NCBI GenBank assembly: GCA_964546145.1
Contig: CAZJIU010000029.1
Coordinates: 1 to 24,972, forward strand
DNA from: CAZAKO01 sp964546145
GTDB lineage: Bacteria > Fidelibacterota > UBA2242
Reading direction: 5' to 3'
DNA: 24,972 nt
The notes under the pieces were generated by a model. That model had not been told where the DNA came from. It worked only from the letters and a program-made list of their open reading frames with translations, and did no database searches. A program made the translations under genes and the position numbers. Position 1 is the first letter of the stretch, and each line of letters starts with the position of its first letter. This document shows, in pieces, positions 1-6,405 of this stretch.

Positions 1-1
1 C

Positions 2-346
2 GAGAAATTCGGCGGCGAAGTTCCCGGAACGATGGACGAGCTGCTGCAACTCGAAGGTGTCGGCCGCAAGACCGCCAACGTCGTGCTGGGTGATGCTTTT
101 GGAGTACCCGGCGTTGTCGTAGACACTCATGTCAGGCGACTGGCATATCGTCTGGGACTCTCAAAAAATACCGATCCCGATAAAATTGAGCAGGATCTAA
201 TGCAGTTATTTCCGCCCGAGCAATGGATTTTGTTGGGACATTTACTGATTGATCACGGACGAGCCATCTGCACCGCCCGCAAACCGCAATGTAAAAAATG
301 TTGCTTAAACAACATCTGTCCTTCGGCAGAGATTGAAAAAGGATAA
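2..346 (+). CDS. nth: Endonuclease III (DNA glycosylase/AP lyase), 3' part only
   Basis: Base-excision-repair glycosylase with AP-lyase activity that removes oxidised pyrimidines. The gene runs in from the left edge: the frame is open from base 2 and only the C-terminal ~114 residues are present. The helix-hairpin-helix motif (LEGVGRKTANV) carries the expected catalytic Lys, and the following VDTHV carries the catalytic Asp. The C-terminus ends in the iron-sulphur loop C-X6-C-X2-C-X5-C (CTARKPQC..C.....C), which is diagnostic for the Nth/MutY group; the Asp with VDTHV and lack of a MutY C-terminal domain point to Nth. The stop lies 4 bp before the preferred folE start, so the two are probably cotranscribed. 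Confidence 0.95.
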   Translation, partial: EKFGGEVPGTMDELLQLEGVGRKTANVVLGDAFGVPGVVVDTHVRRLAYRLGLSKNTDPDKIEQDLMQLFPPEQWILLGHLLIDHGRAICTARKPQCKKCCLNNICPSAEIEKG

Positions 347-350
347 TTGG

Positions 351-905
351 ATGAAAACCGAAGAATTAATCCGTCAACTTTTAATCAACATCGGTGAAGA
401 TCCCGACCGTGATACACTTTTAAAAACCCCTAAACGGGTCGCCGAACTCTGGAAATTCATTACTCAGGGCTATCAAACCGATGTCAATGCCCTGCTCCAG
501 GAATCGGTCTGTCAAGAACCCTATGACCAGATGATCCTGGTCAAGGACATCGAATTTTACAGCTTATGCGAGCATCATTTACTGCCCTTCTTCGGGAAGG
601 CTCATGTCGCTTACATCCCCAATGGCAAAATGATCGGATTGAGTAAAATTCCCCGCATCGTTGATGCCTTTGCCCGGCGGTTGCAGATCCAGGAGCGTCT
701 GACCGACCAGATTGCAAAAACCATCCAGCAGGCTTTACAGCCTCGGGGTGTCGCCGTGGTGGTGGAAGCCGTCCACCTTTGTATGCACATGCGCGGAGTA
801 GAAAAACAAAATTCGGTTGTCACTACTAGTGCAATGTACGGAATTTTCCGGGAGCAGGAGCGAACCCGCATGGAGTTTTTGGACTTAATCAAAATACCAA
901 AATAG
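351..905 (+). CDS. folE: GTP cyclohydrolase I
   Basis: Converts GTP to 7,8-dihydroneopterin triphosphate, the first step to tetrahydrofolate and other pterins (or queuosine precursors); cytoplasmic homodecamer in known members. The 184-residue product has both family signatures: SLCEHHLLPF (residues 71-80) and ARRLQIQERLT (about 108-118). The three zinc ligands are present as Cys73, His76 and Cys144 (HLCMHMRG). I chose the ATG at 351 because AAGGA lies 7 bp upstream; an in-frame TTG at 333 would add six residues, overlap nth and have no ribosome site. No other folate gene is in the window, so the end product (folate or queuosine) cannot be told from context. Confidence 0.95.
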   Translation: MKTEELIRQLLINIGEDPDRDTLLKTPKRVAELWKFITQGYQTDVNALLQESVCQEPYDQMILVKDIEFYSLCEHHLLPFFGKAHVAYIPNGKMIGLSKIPRIVDAFARRLQIQERLTDQIAKTIQQALQPRGVAVVVEAVHLCMHMRGVEKQNSVVTTSAMYGIFREQERTRMEFLDLIKIPK

Positions 906-918
906 AATTGAGCCATTT

Positions 919-1764
919 ATGCCATTAATCGGTTGTCATATTTCCATTGACGGAGGCATCGAACTCGCACCGCAAAGAGGAAGAGGTTTAGGATGCGACA
1001 GTATGCAGATTTTTACCGCCAACCAGATGCAATGGAAAGGCGCTCCTATTTCCCCGGAGAGCCGCGATTTATTCCTGGATGGATTAATCAAGAATGAGAT
1101 TCGCAGTGTAGTTTCGCATGATTCCTACCTGATCAATCTCAGCAGCCCGGAATCGGTTAAACTGGCAATGTCTCGCAAGGCTTTCGTTGAAGAAATCCAA
1201 CGCTGCACTCTGCTAAAAATACCTTATCTTGTCTTTCATCCTGGTTCACACATGGGCAAGGGTGACGATTACGCCCTGCAGAAAATCGCCGAAAGTTTGG
1301 ATTACTGTTTAGCAAAGGTGCCCGATTCCACCGTTACATTATTGCTGGAAATAACTGCCGGTCAGGGCACCAATGTCGGCTTTTCATTTGAACAACTGCA
1401 AACTATTATTGACCAAGCGTCCCATCCCGAACGTTTGGGCGTCTGCTTTGACACTTGTCATGCCTATGCCGCCGGCTATGATATTGTCGCGGAATCGGGC
1501 TACCGGGATACCTTCCAAAAGTTCGACGACATCATCGGCTTAGAGCGCCTGCGGGTCTTTCATCTGAACGACTCGACCAAGCCACTTGGCTCTCGGATTG
1601 ATCGGCATCATCAAATCGGCAAAGGGTTCATCGGGACGGAGCCTTTTTTCCGCTTAATCAATGACGAACGCTTCGCCGAATTACCGATGATCCTCGAAAC
1701 TCCCGGTGATGACGAGCACTACGCCCGTGAGATTCAGCTGCTGAAAGAAGCAATTGCAAAATAA
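919..1764 (+). CDS. nfo: Endonuclease IV (AP endonuclease, family 2)
   Basis: Cleaves the phosphodiester 5' of abasic sites and trims blocked 3' ends, acting just after glycosylases such as the neighbouring Nth. The 281-residue protein has normal family length and all expected metal-binding blocks in order: HPGSH, LLLEITAGQG (Glu ligand), GVCFDTCHAYAAGYD (Asp and His ligands), FHLNDS, RIDRHHQIGKG (Asp-x-His pair) and ILETPG (Glu ligand). These give the trinuclear zinc site of the TIM barrel. The gene follows folE by 13 bp and precedes lipB by 18 bp. The ribosome site is weak, suggesting translational coupling. The nth-nfo pairing makes this a small base-excision-repair unit mixed with cofactor genes. 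Confidence 0.96.
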   Translation: MPLIGCHISIDGGIELAPQRGRGLGCDSMQIFTANQMQWKGAPISPESRDLFLDGLIKNEIRSVVSHDSYLINLSSPESVKLAMSRKAFVEEIQRCTLLKIPYLVFHPGSHMGKGDDYALQKIAESLDYCLAKVPDSTVTLLLEITAGQGTNVGFSFEQLQTIIDQASHPERLGVCFDTCHAYAAGYDIVAESGYRDTFQKFDDIIGLERLRVFHLNDSTKPLGSRIDRHHQIGKGFIGTEPFFRLINDERFAELPMILETPGDDEHYAREIQLLKEAIAK

Positions 1765-1782
1765 TAATCACCCTTGTCATAA

Positions 1783-2445
1783 ATGAAAACCTTGCAGGTA
1801 ATGGATCTGGGAACCTGTGCCTATGGCAAAGCCTGGGAAATTCAAAAAGATCTGCATGTCAAACGTGTTCAAAACGAAATTCCTGATACCCTGATTCTGG
1901 TCGAACACCCTCACGTTTACACACTTGGTAAAAACGCCAACGCTCAACACCTGATCGCCAGTCAGGATTTCTTGAAAAAATGGGGCATCGAAATCTATCA
2001 CGTTGACCGAGGCGGCGACATAACCTATCACGGACCGGGACAACTAGTCGGTTACCCAATTTTCAATCTGAACGATCATCAAAAAAGTATTGGCTGGTTC
2101 GTCCATACCATCGAGGAAGTGCTGATCCAATTCTTAGCCGTTTGCGGGATTTCTGCTGGACGGCTGGAAAAATTAACCGGCGTCTGGGTTAATAATCAGA
2201 AAATTGCCGCTATCGGCATGCGCGTGTCTAAGTGGGTCACTATGCACGGCTTTGCCTTAAATGTCGCCAACGATCTATCACTATACGATGGCATAATTCC
2301 TTGTGGAATCACCAGCAAGGGAATTACCCGAATAATAGATTATAAATCCAACATCCGGATAGAACAGGTAAAGAGTGGAATAATCGAGAAATTCATTGAA
2401 TTGTTTGGATTCGACCGTGAATCAACGCTAACGAACACGAATTAA
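1783..2445 (+). CDS. lipB: Octanoyl-[acyl carrier protein]:protein octanoyltransferase
   Basis: Transfers octanoate from acyl-ACP to the lipoyl domains of 2-oxoacid dehydrogenases and GcvH, providing the substrate for LipA next door. The signature RGGDITYHGPGQLVGYPIF spans residues about 76-94. The catalytic pair is visible as Lys140 (GVWVNNQKIAAIG) and Cys174 (IIPCGI). The start used puts the conserved opening (LQVMDLG...Y..A...Q) in place; there is no strong ribosome site. The last ~10 residues (DRESTLTNTN) are not part of the conserved fold and are encoded by the left arm of an inverted repeat that reaches into lipA, so the native C-terminus was probably replaced when that element arrived. 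Confidence 0.95.
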   Translation: MKTLQVMDLGTCAYGKAWEIQKDLHVKRVQNEIPDTLILVEHPHVYTLGKNANAQHLIASQDFLKKWGIEIYHVDRGGDITYHGPGQLVGYPIFNLNDHQKSIGWFVHTIEEVLIQFLAVCGISAGRLEKLTGVWVNNQKIAAIGMRVSKWVTMHGFALNVANDLSLYDGIIPCGITSKGITRIIDYKSNIRIEQVKSGIIEKFIELFGFDRESTLTNTN

Positions 2446-2540
2446 TAATGCATTATATTCTACAGAACTATTATCAACAATGAATACTAAAGAAGATTAT
2501 CCAAAAAAAATTAGTGTCAATTCGCGTCCATTCGCGGTTC
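2413..2540. repeat. Imperfect inverted-repeat (MITE-like) element across the lipB/lipA junction
   Basis: The left arm (about 2413-2444) and the reverse complement of the right arm (about 2509-2540) match at roughly 23 of 32 positions by hand alignment, with shared blocks such as ACGC and ACACNAATT. The two arms are separated by about 64 bp of AT-rich DNA that holds the lipA start. The left arm encodes the last residues and the stop of LipB; the right arm encodes LipA residues about 10-20 (ISVNSRPFAV). From memory, similar CGAAT/ACGC/AATTCGCG palindromes are dispersed in several environmental bacterial genomes; I cannot confirm this here. No transposase is present, so if mobile it is non-autonomous. 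Confidence 0.6.
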
Positions 2541-3376
2541 AGAAACCTGACTGGCTAAAAGTCAACTACGCCGTGAATGAGGACTTCAAAGAAATCCGGG
2601 CAATTGTGCGCCGGCACAATCTCCACACCGTATGTGAGGAGGCATGTTGTCCTAATATCGGTGAATGCTGGCGGCGACGAGCGGCCACCTTAATGATCCT
2701 TGGTGCACTGTGTACCCGCAATTGCCGCTTTTGTGCGGTCAGACACGGCCAGCCTCTGCCGCCCGATCCCGACGAGCCTGAAAAAGTCAGCCGTGCCGTC
2801 AAACTAATGGGCTTGAAATACGCTGTCATAACCTCTGTAACCCGCGACGATCTGCCTGACGGTGGAGCTAGGTACTGGGCAAAAACAATTCAAGCTATCC
2901 GCGATCAAAATCCGGATTGCAAAGTTGAGGTGTTAATTCCTGATTTTCAGGGAAATTTCACAGCATTAGATATTGTTCTTTCGGCCAAACCGGATGTCCT
3001 CGGACACAATCTCGAAACCGTCAAATCACTTTATCCCAAAGTCCGTCCGCAGGCAGATTATCAGCTATCATTGCAAGTATTGAATTATGCCAAAGAACAG
3101 GGTTTCGTAACGAAAACCGGTATCATGGTCGGACTGGGGGAGACAATGGAACAGGTAACTGAACTAATGAAAGACGTCCGCACCGTTGCCTGTGACATTT
3201 TCACTGCCGGTCAATACTTACAGCCTACCAAAGCGCATCTACCGGTTCAGCGGTATGTCACACCAGAAGAATTTGAGTTGATCACCAAAGAAGGTTTAAG
3301 AATGGGATTACGATCCGTTATTGCCGGTCCGCTGGTGCGCAGTTCCTACCATGCAGAAGAGATGATGGCGAACTAA
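2480..3376 (+). CDS. lipA: Lipoyl synthase (radical SAM)
   Basis: Inserts two sulphurs into protein-bound octanoyl groups, completing lipoate after LipB. Both clusters are visible in the 298-residue product: the auxiliary [4Fe-4S] ligands C52-X4-C57-X5-C63 (CEEACCPNIGEC) and the radical-SAM C78-X3-C82-X2-C85 (CTRNCRFC). The C-terminal RSSY (287-290), which also touches the auxiliary cluster, is intact. The conserved part starts near residue 22 (KPDWLKV); the 21 residues before it come from the inverted-repeat element at the lipB/lipA junction. The ATG at 2480 has no good ribosome site (AACAA just upstream), so initiation may have been improvised by the insertion; the next in-frame start would delete conserved sequence. 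Confidence 0.95.
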   Translation: MNTKEDYPKKISVNSRPFAVQKPDWLKVNYAVNEDFKEIRAIVRRHNLHTVCEEACCPNIGECWRRRAATLMILGALCTRNCRFCAVRHGQPLPPDPDEPEKVSRAVKLMGLKYAVITSVTRDDLPDGGARYWAKTIQAIRDQNPDCKVEVLIPDFQGNFTALDIVLSAKPDVLGHNLETVKSLYPKVRPQADYQLSLQVLNYAKEQGFVTKTGIMVGLGETMEQVTELMKDVRTVACDIFTAGQYLQPTKAHLPVQRYVTPEEFELITKEGLRMGLRSVIAGPLVRSSYHAEEMMAN

Positions 3377-3421
3377 TAACAATTGTTCATAAATAGATTT
3401 TTTCTGACATTATCCCACTCT

Positions 3422-3450
3422 TTGCAATTAATTGCCTGCATGCCTAAATT
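3422..3450 (+). promoter_or_regulatory. Candidate sigma70-type promoter for the CCA-adding enzyme
   Basis: TTGCAA at 3422-3427 and TAAATT at 3445-3450 are separated by exactly 17 bp. They stand in the 98-bp gap after lipA, giving a predicted leader of about 18 nt that carries the purine-rich AAGAGAGA before the ATG at 3475. Read by eye only. Confidence 0.4.
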
Positions 3451-3474
3451 CCGCTCGGTTAAAAGAGAGATAAG

Positions 3475-4920
3475 ATGGCATTTTTAGAGCTTCTATTTCC
3501 ACCGGAAGATCCGATCACTAAAATATTGCTACGAATTGCCAAACTCGCCGATCAAAAGAAAGTTCGCGTTTATTTAGTTGGTGGTGCAATTCGCGATCGC
3601 ATTCTCGGTCACCCCGGTAAAGACATTGATGTTACCGTACTGGGCGACGGAATTGCCTTCGCCAGGATAATAGCCCATTCCTTGCGTCTGAAAAAGATTA
3701 TTGAATATCCCCGTTTCGGCACGGCACTAGTCCCATATCACGATACCCTGATAGAGGTTGCAACCGCTCGCACGGAAAAATATGATGAAACCTCTCGCAA
3801 GCCTGACGTCATTGAGGGCGACCTGCGCGACGACCTTGCCCGGCGGGATTTCACCATTAATGCGCTGGCAATGTCATTGAATGCCGACTCGCTTTACGAA
3901 ATCACCGACTATTTCGACGGCTTAAAAGATTTAGATGCCGGCATTATCCGTACGCCGCTCGACCCGATTACCACATTTTCCGAGGATCCACTGCGGATGC
4001 TCCGAGCGATCAGATTAGCCAGCCAATTGGGATTTCGGATCGAAGCCAAAACCTTCCGCGCCATATCAAAAGTCAAAAACCGGATGGAGATTGTCTCCCA
4101 GGAACGGATTACCGATGAATTGATCAAAATCCTCAAAGTTCCCCAAAACCCATCCCGGGCATTCTACCTGCTCAAAGAGTGTGGTCTGCTGGAAATAATT
4201 CTGCCCGAAATCGCCGCTCTGGATGGCGTAGACCAAAAAAACGGCTATCACCATAAGGACGTTTTGCGACACTCTTTACAGGTACTTGACAATATCGCCA
4301 GTGTTAGTCAAAAATTTGAGCTACGTTTAACGGCTCTGCTCCATGATATTGCTAAGCCGCAAACCAAAAAATACATCGAGGGCAAGGGCTGGACCTTTTA
4401 TGGTCACGAAGAGCTCGGAGCACAAATGGCGATCACCCTCTGTCAACGGCTAAAATTACCCAATAAAGTAAATGATTATACAGCCCGGATGATCCGTCTG
4501 CACCTGCGTCCCATCGCCATTGCTGATGAGGGTGTCACCGACAGCGCGGTCCGCCGGTTATGTGTGAACGCCGGAGAAGATCTGGACGATTTGATTACCC
4601 TTTGCCGGGCTGACATTACCTCAAAAAATCCACGCAAGGTCGCCGAATATACCGCCAATTTTGATCGGGTAGTCGCTAAAATCGCCGAGATCGAAGAGAA
4701 AGATCGATTGCGCGCATTCCAGTCACCGGTGCGTGGAGATGAGATTATGCAAATCTGCCAGCTCACTCCAGGACCTGCTGTTGGCTACATCAAAAGTGCT
4801 ATAGAAGAAGCCATTTTAAGTGGTGATATACCTAATAACCACGCTGCCGCAAGGAGTTACCTGGAAGCTAATAGAAAGCGATTGCTTACCGCAATTTCAA
4901 AAATAAAAATACTAATTTGA
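3475..4920 (+). CDS. cca: CCA tRNA nucleotidyltransferase with HD domain
   Basis: Adds or repairs the 3' CCA of tRNA. In this 481-residue class II enzyme the N-terminal head has GGAIRD (36-41) followed by the metal-binding DID (Asp50, Asp52), the RRDFTINALA block (123-132) and DPLRMLRAIRLASQLGF (171-187), which binds the incoming nucleotide region. A C-terminal HD domain follows, with RHSLQV near 265, LLHD (His290-Asp291) and GHEELG (His311), as in many bacterial CCA enzymes. Poly(A) polymerase is the main alternative because the two families look alike. Both tRNA genes in the window lack an encoded CCA, so the organism needs this activity, which favours the CCA assignment. Confidence 0.88.
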   Translation: MAFLELLFPPEDPITKILLRIAKLADQKKVRVYLVGGAIRDRILGHPGKDIDVTVLGDGIAFARIIAHSLRLKKIIEYPRFGTALVPYHDTLIEVATARTEKYDETSRKPDVIEGDLRDDLARRDFTINALAMSLNADSLYEITDYFDGLKDLDAGIIRTPLDPITTFSEDPLRMLRAIRLASQLGFRIEAKTFRAISKVKNRMEIVSQERITDELIKILKVPQNPSRAFYLLKECGLLEIILPEIAALDGVDQKNGYHHKDVLRHSLQVLDNIASVSQKFELRLTALLHDIAKPQTKKYIEGKGWTFYGHEELGAQMAITLCQRLKLPNKVNDYTARMIRLHLRPIAIADEGVTDSAVRRLCVNAGEDLDDLITLCRADITSKNPRKVAEYTANFDRVVAKIAEIEEKDRLRAFQSPVRGDEIMQICQLTPGPAVGYIKSAIEEAILSGDIPNNHAAARSYLEANRKRLLTAISKIKILI

Positions 4921-4930
4921 CAACTTTTAC

Positions 4931-4960
4931 TTGACTTCTTGCTCTAATTACCTGTTTAAT
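4931..4960 (+). promoter_or_regulatory. Candidate sigma70-type promoter upstream of the outer-membrane protein gene
   Basis: TTGACT (4931-4936), an 18-bp spacer and TTTAAT (4955-4960) lie 11 bp after the cca stop. A transcript from here would begin near 4967, leaving about 258 nt before the strong ribosome site of the gene at 5225. That leader either encodes the doubtful small ORF at 4978 or is a long untranslated region. Confidence 0.4.
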
Positions 4961-4977
4961 TGGCAAAAGTAGAACAT

Positions 4978-5208
4978 ATGAGTAATATTTCAATAAAATT
5001 GAATACAGCAAAAATATTCATGATTTCCGGAGAAAACCATCCTACCTTTCAATCTTTAAAAACTAGATCGGGCTGGATTGATATTTTTCTACCTCTTTTG
5101 CCCATATTTATTGCCCTGCTATTTGCCTCATCCTCGATCAAGCCAATCAAAATGATTACAATGGACGTACAATTCAGCACTAAGACAAATTTACCAGAAA
5201 TTAAATAA
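4978..5208 (+). CDS. Doubtful small single-pass membrane protein (76 aa)
   Basis: I do not recognise this ORF. From the ATG at 4978 it gives 76 residues: a polar basic N-terminal half, one hydrophobic segment (WIDIFLPLLPIFIALLFASS, about 37-56 of the product) and a short polar tail. It ends 16 bp before the next gene in the same direction. There is no convincing ribosome site, and codon use looks less structured than in the neighbours. An in-frame TTG at 4960 overlaps the predicted -10 box and is unlikely. It could be a real small membrane protein or part of a long leader of the following gene. Confidence 0.3.
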   Translation: MSNISIKLNTAKIFMISGENHPTFQSLKTRSGWIDIFLPLLPIFIALLFASSSIKPIKMITMDVQFSTKTNLPEIK

Positions 5209-5224
5209 GAGAAAGGGACACAAA

Positions 5225-6166
5225 ATGAAACAAATTATCGTCCTCAGTATGATCCTGACTATTAGTCTACTGATGCTCAATGCCCAAGACAAGTTCGACC
5301 AGGCAGAAAAAGATCTTACAGCAATCAGTGATTCATTGACTAAATCCGATGAAACCGTACAAGCCGACTCAGAAACAACCGAAGCAGAATCCTCTCAAAG
5401 CACGCGGATCGAGAGTGAAGATGACTGGGGTGACTGGGACAAAGAGTGGGATGAATGGCGTGAAAACCGTCGAGATGAGTATAAAAGAAGTAAAAAACGC
5501 GGTTATTTCCGGGGTGGTGCCGGCGGCTGGGATTTCTATTTAATGGATATGAATATCGCTGACCTCAATACAAAACTGACATCGATTGGTCTCAGTCCCT
5601 TCGACGAACAAATTTTCATGACAGGCGGCGGCGGCTGGGGTTTCATCGGTCATGGAGTTCGCATCGGCGGTATGGGTGCTCACGGACGACTCGTTTCTTC
5701 CGGAAAACCCTACAACCAGAATTTGAATCTCAGCAAAAAAGTCACCCTGTCACTTAATTATGGCGGCTTTACTATTGACAAGGTATTCCATCCGCTAAAT
5801 AAAACTGAACTCTATTTTGGCACTATGATCGGGGGCGGAAATGCCCAGCTGAATTTCAAACAGTGGGGTGGACCGCTTAATTGGGATCAGGTCTGGAATG
5901 GTTTTAACAGCGATTCACTGGCTACAGCCAAAATTCCTTACGGCGATTATCAAAATGAAATCGAATGTGGCTATTTTGTGTTGCTGCCGTACGTTGGCTT
6001 TCGCTATAATTTCTTCCGTTGGGCTGCCCTGGGTGTTAATGTCAGTTATCTCTATATGCATCAGAATCAGGACGGCTGGGAAATGGATGGCAAAGAGATC
6101 GATGCCGTCCCGAACATTGATTTCTCGAATATCGTCTACCGTCTGAATATCTACTTTGGTGGTTAA
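5225..6166 (+). CDS. Predicted secreted outer-membrane beta-barrel protein, unknown function
   Basis: Not a family I can name. The 313-residue product begins with a clear signal peptide (KQIIVLSMILTISLLMLNAQ, cleavage probably after Ala20). Residues about 25-62 are Ser/Thr/Glu-rich, and 62-92 form a highly charged stretch with Trp at 68, 71, 75 and 78, ending in a basic run. The rest is rich in Gly and aromatic residues with alternating patterns (YFRGGAGGW, GGGGWGFIGHG, LSLNYGGFTI, YFVLLPYVGFRYNFF, LGVNVSYLYM) and ends in YRLNIYFGG, typical of outer-membrane strands although the last residue is Gly, not Phe. GAAAGGGA lies 6-7 bp before the ATG, a strong ribosome site. It is probably outer-membrane; its role is open. 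Confidence 0.75.
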   Translation: MKQIIVLSMILTISLLMLNAQDKFDQAEKDLTAISDSLTKSDETVQADSETTEAESSQSTRIESEDDWGDWDKEWDEWRENRRDEYKRSKKRGYFRGGAGGWDFYLMDMNIADLNTKLTSIGLSPFDEQIFMTGGGGWGFIGHGVRIGGMGAHGRLVSSGKPYNQNLNLSKKVTLSLNYGGFTIDKVFHPLNKTELYFGTMIGGGNAQLNFKQWGGPLNWDQVWNGFNSDSLATAKIPYGDYQNEIECGYFVLLPYVGFRYNFFRWAALGVNVSYLYMHQNQDGWEMDGKEIDAVPNIDFSNIVYRLNIYFGG

Positions 6167-6254
6167 TACTAAACAGAGTGTACTATTAATCCCCGTCAGC
6201 AGATAGAGAACGCAATCGCTGAAAATCAATAGAATAACAATAAAAATATTTATG

Positions 6255-6329
6255 TGGGCGCTATAGGATTCGAACCTATGGCCTCCGCCTTGTAAGGGCG
6301 GCGCTCTAAACCAACTGAGCTAAGCGCCC
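6255..6329 (-). tRNA. tRNA-Val (anticodon TAC)
   Basis: Read on the minus strand, the 7-bp acceptor GGGCGCT pairs perfectly with AGCGCCC, with discriminator A. The D arm (GCTC...GAGC), the anticodon stem CCGCC/GGCGG with loop CTTACAA, and the T arm with GGTTCGAATCC are all present. The anticodon TAC specifies valine. The 3' CCA is not encoded (ACAT follows). It lies downstream of lon in the same direction. Confidence 0.95.
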
Positions 6330-6372
6330 TTTATCGATTGAGCATTTCACCAAACTATTCAAAAAACCTGGA

Positions 6373-6400
6373 AATATAGCACTTCCCAATCCAAAAACAA
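6373..6400 (-). promoter_or_regulatory. Possible tRNA-Val promoter
   Basis: On the minus strand TTGTTT (6395-6400) and a good TATATT (6373-6378) are spaced 16 bp, immediately after the lon stop codon and about 45 bp before the tRNA. The -35 box is weak; cotranscription with lon is the alternative. Confidence 0.3.
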
Positions 6401-6405
6401 TGGCT

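Noticed and set aside
333..350. TTG start for folE overlapping the nth end
   Set aside because: AAGGA is correctly spaced for the ATG at 351, and the TTG has no ribosome site of its own; the added residues are not conserved.
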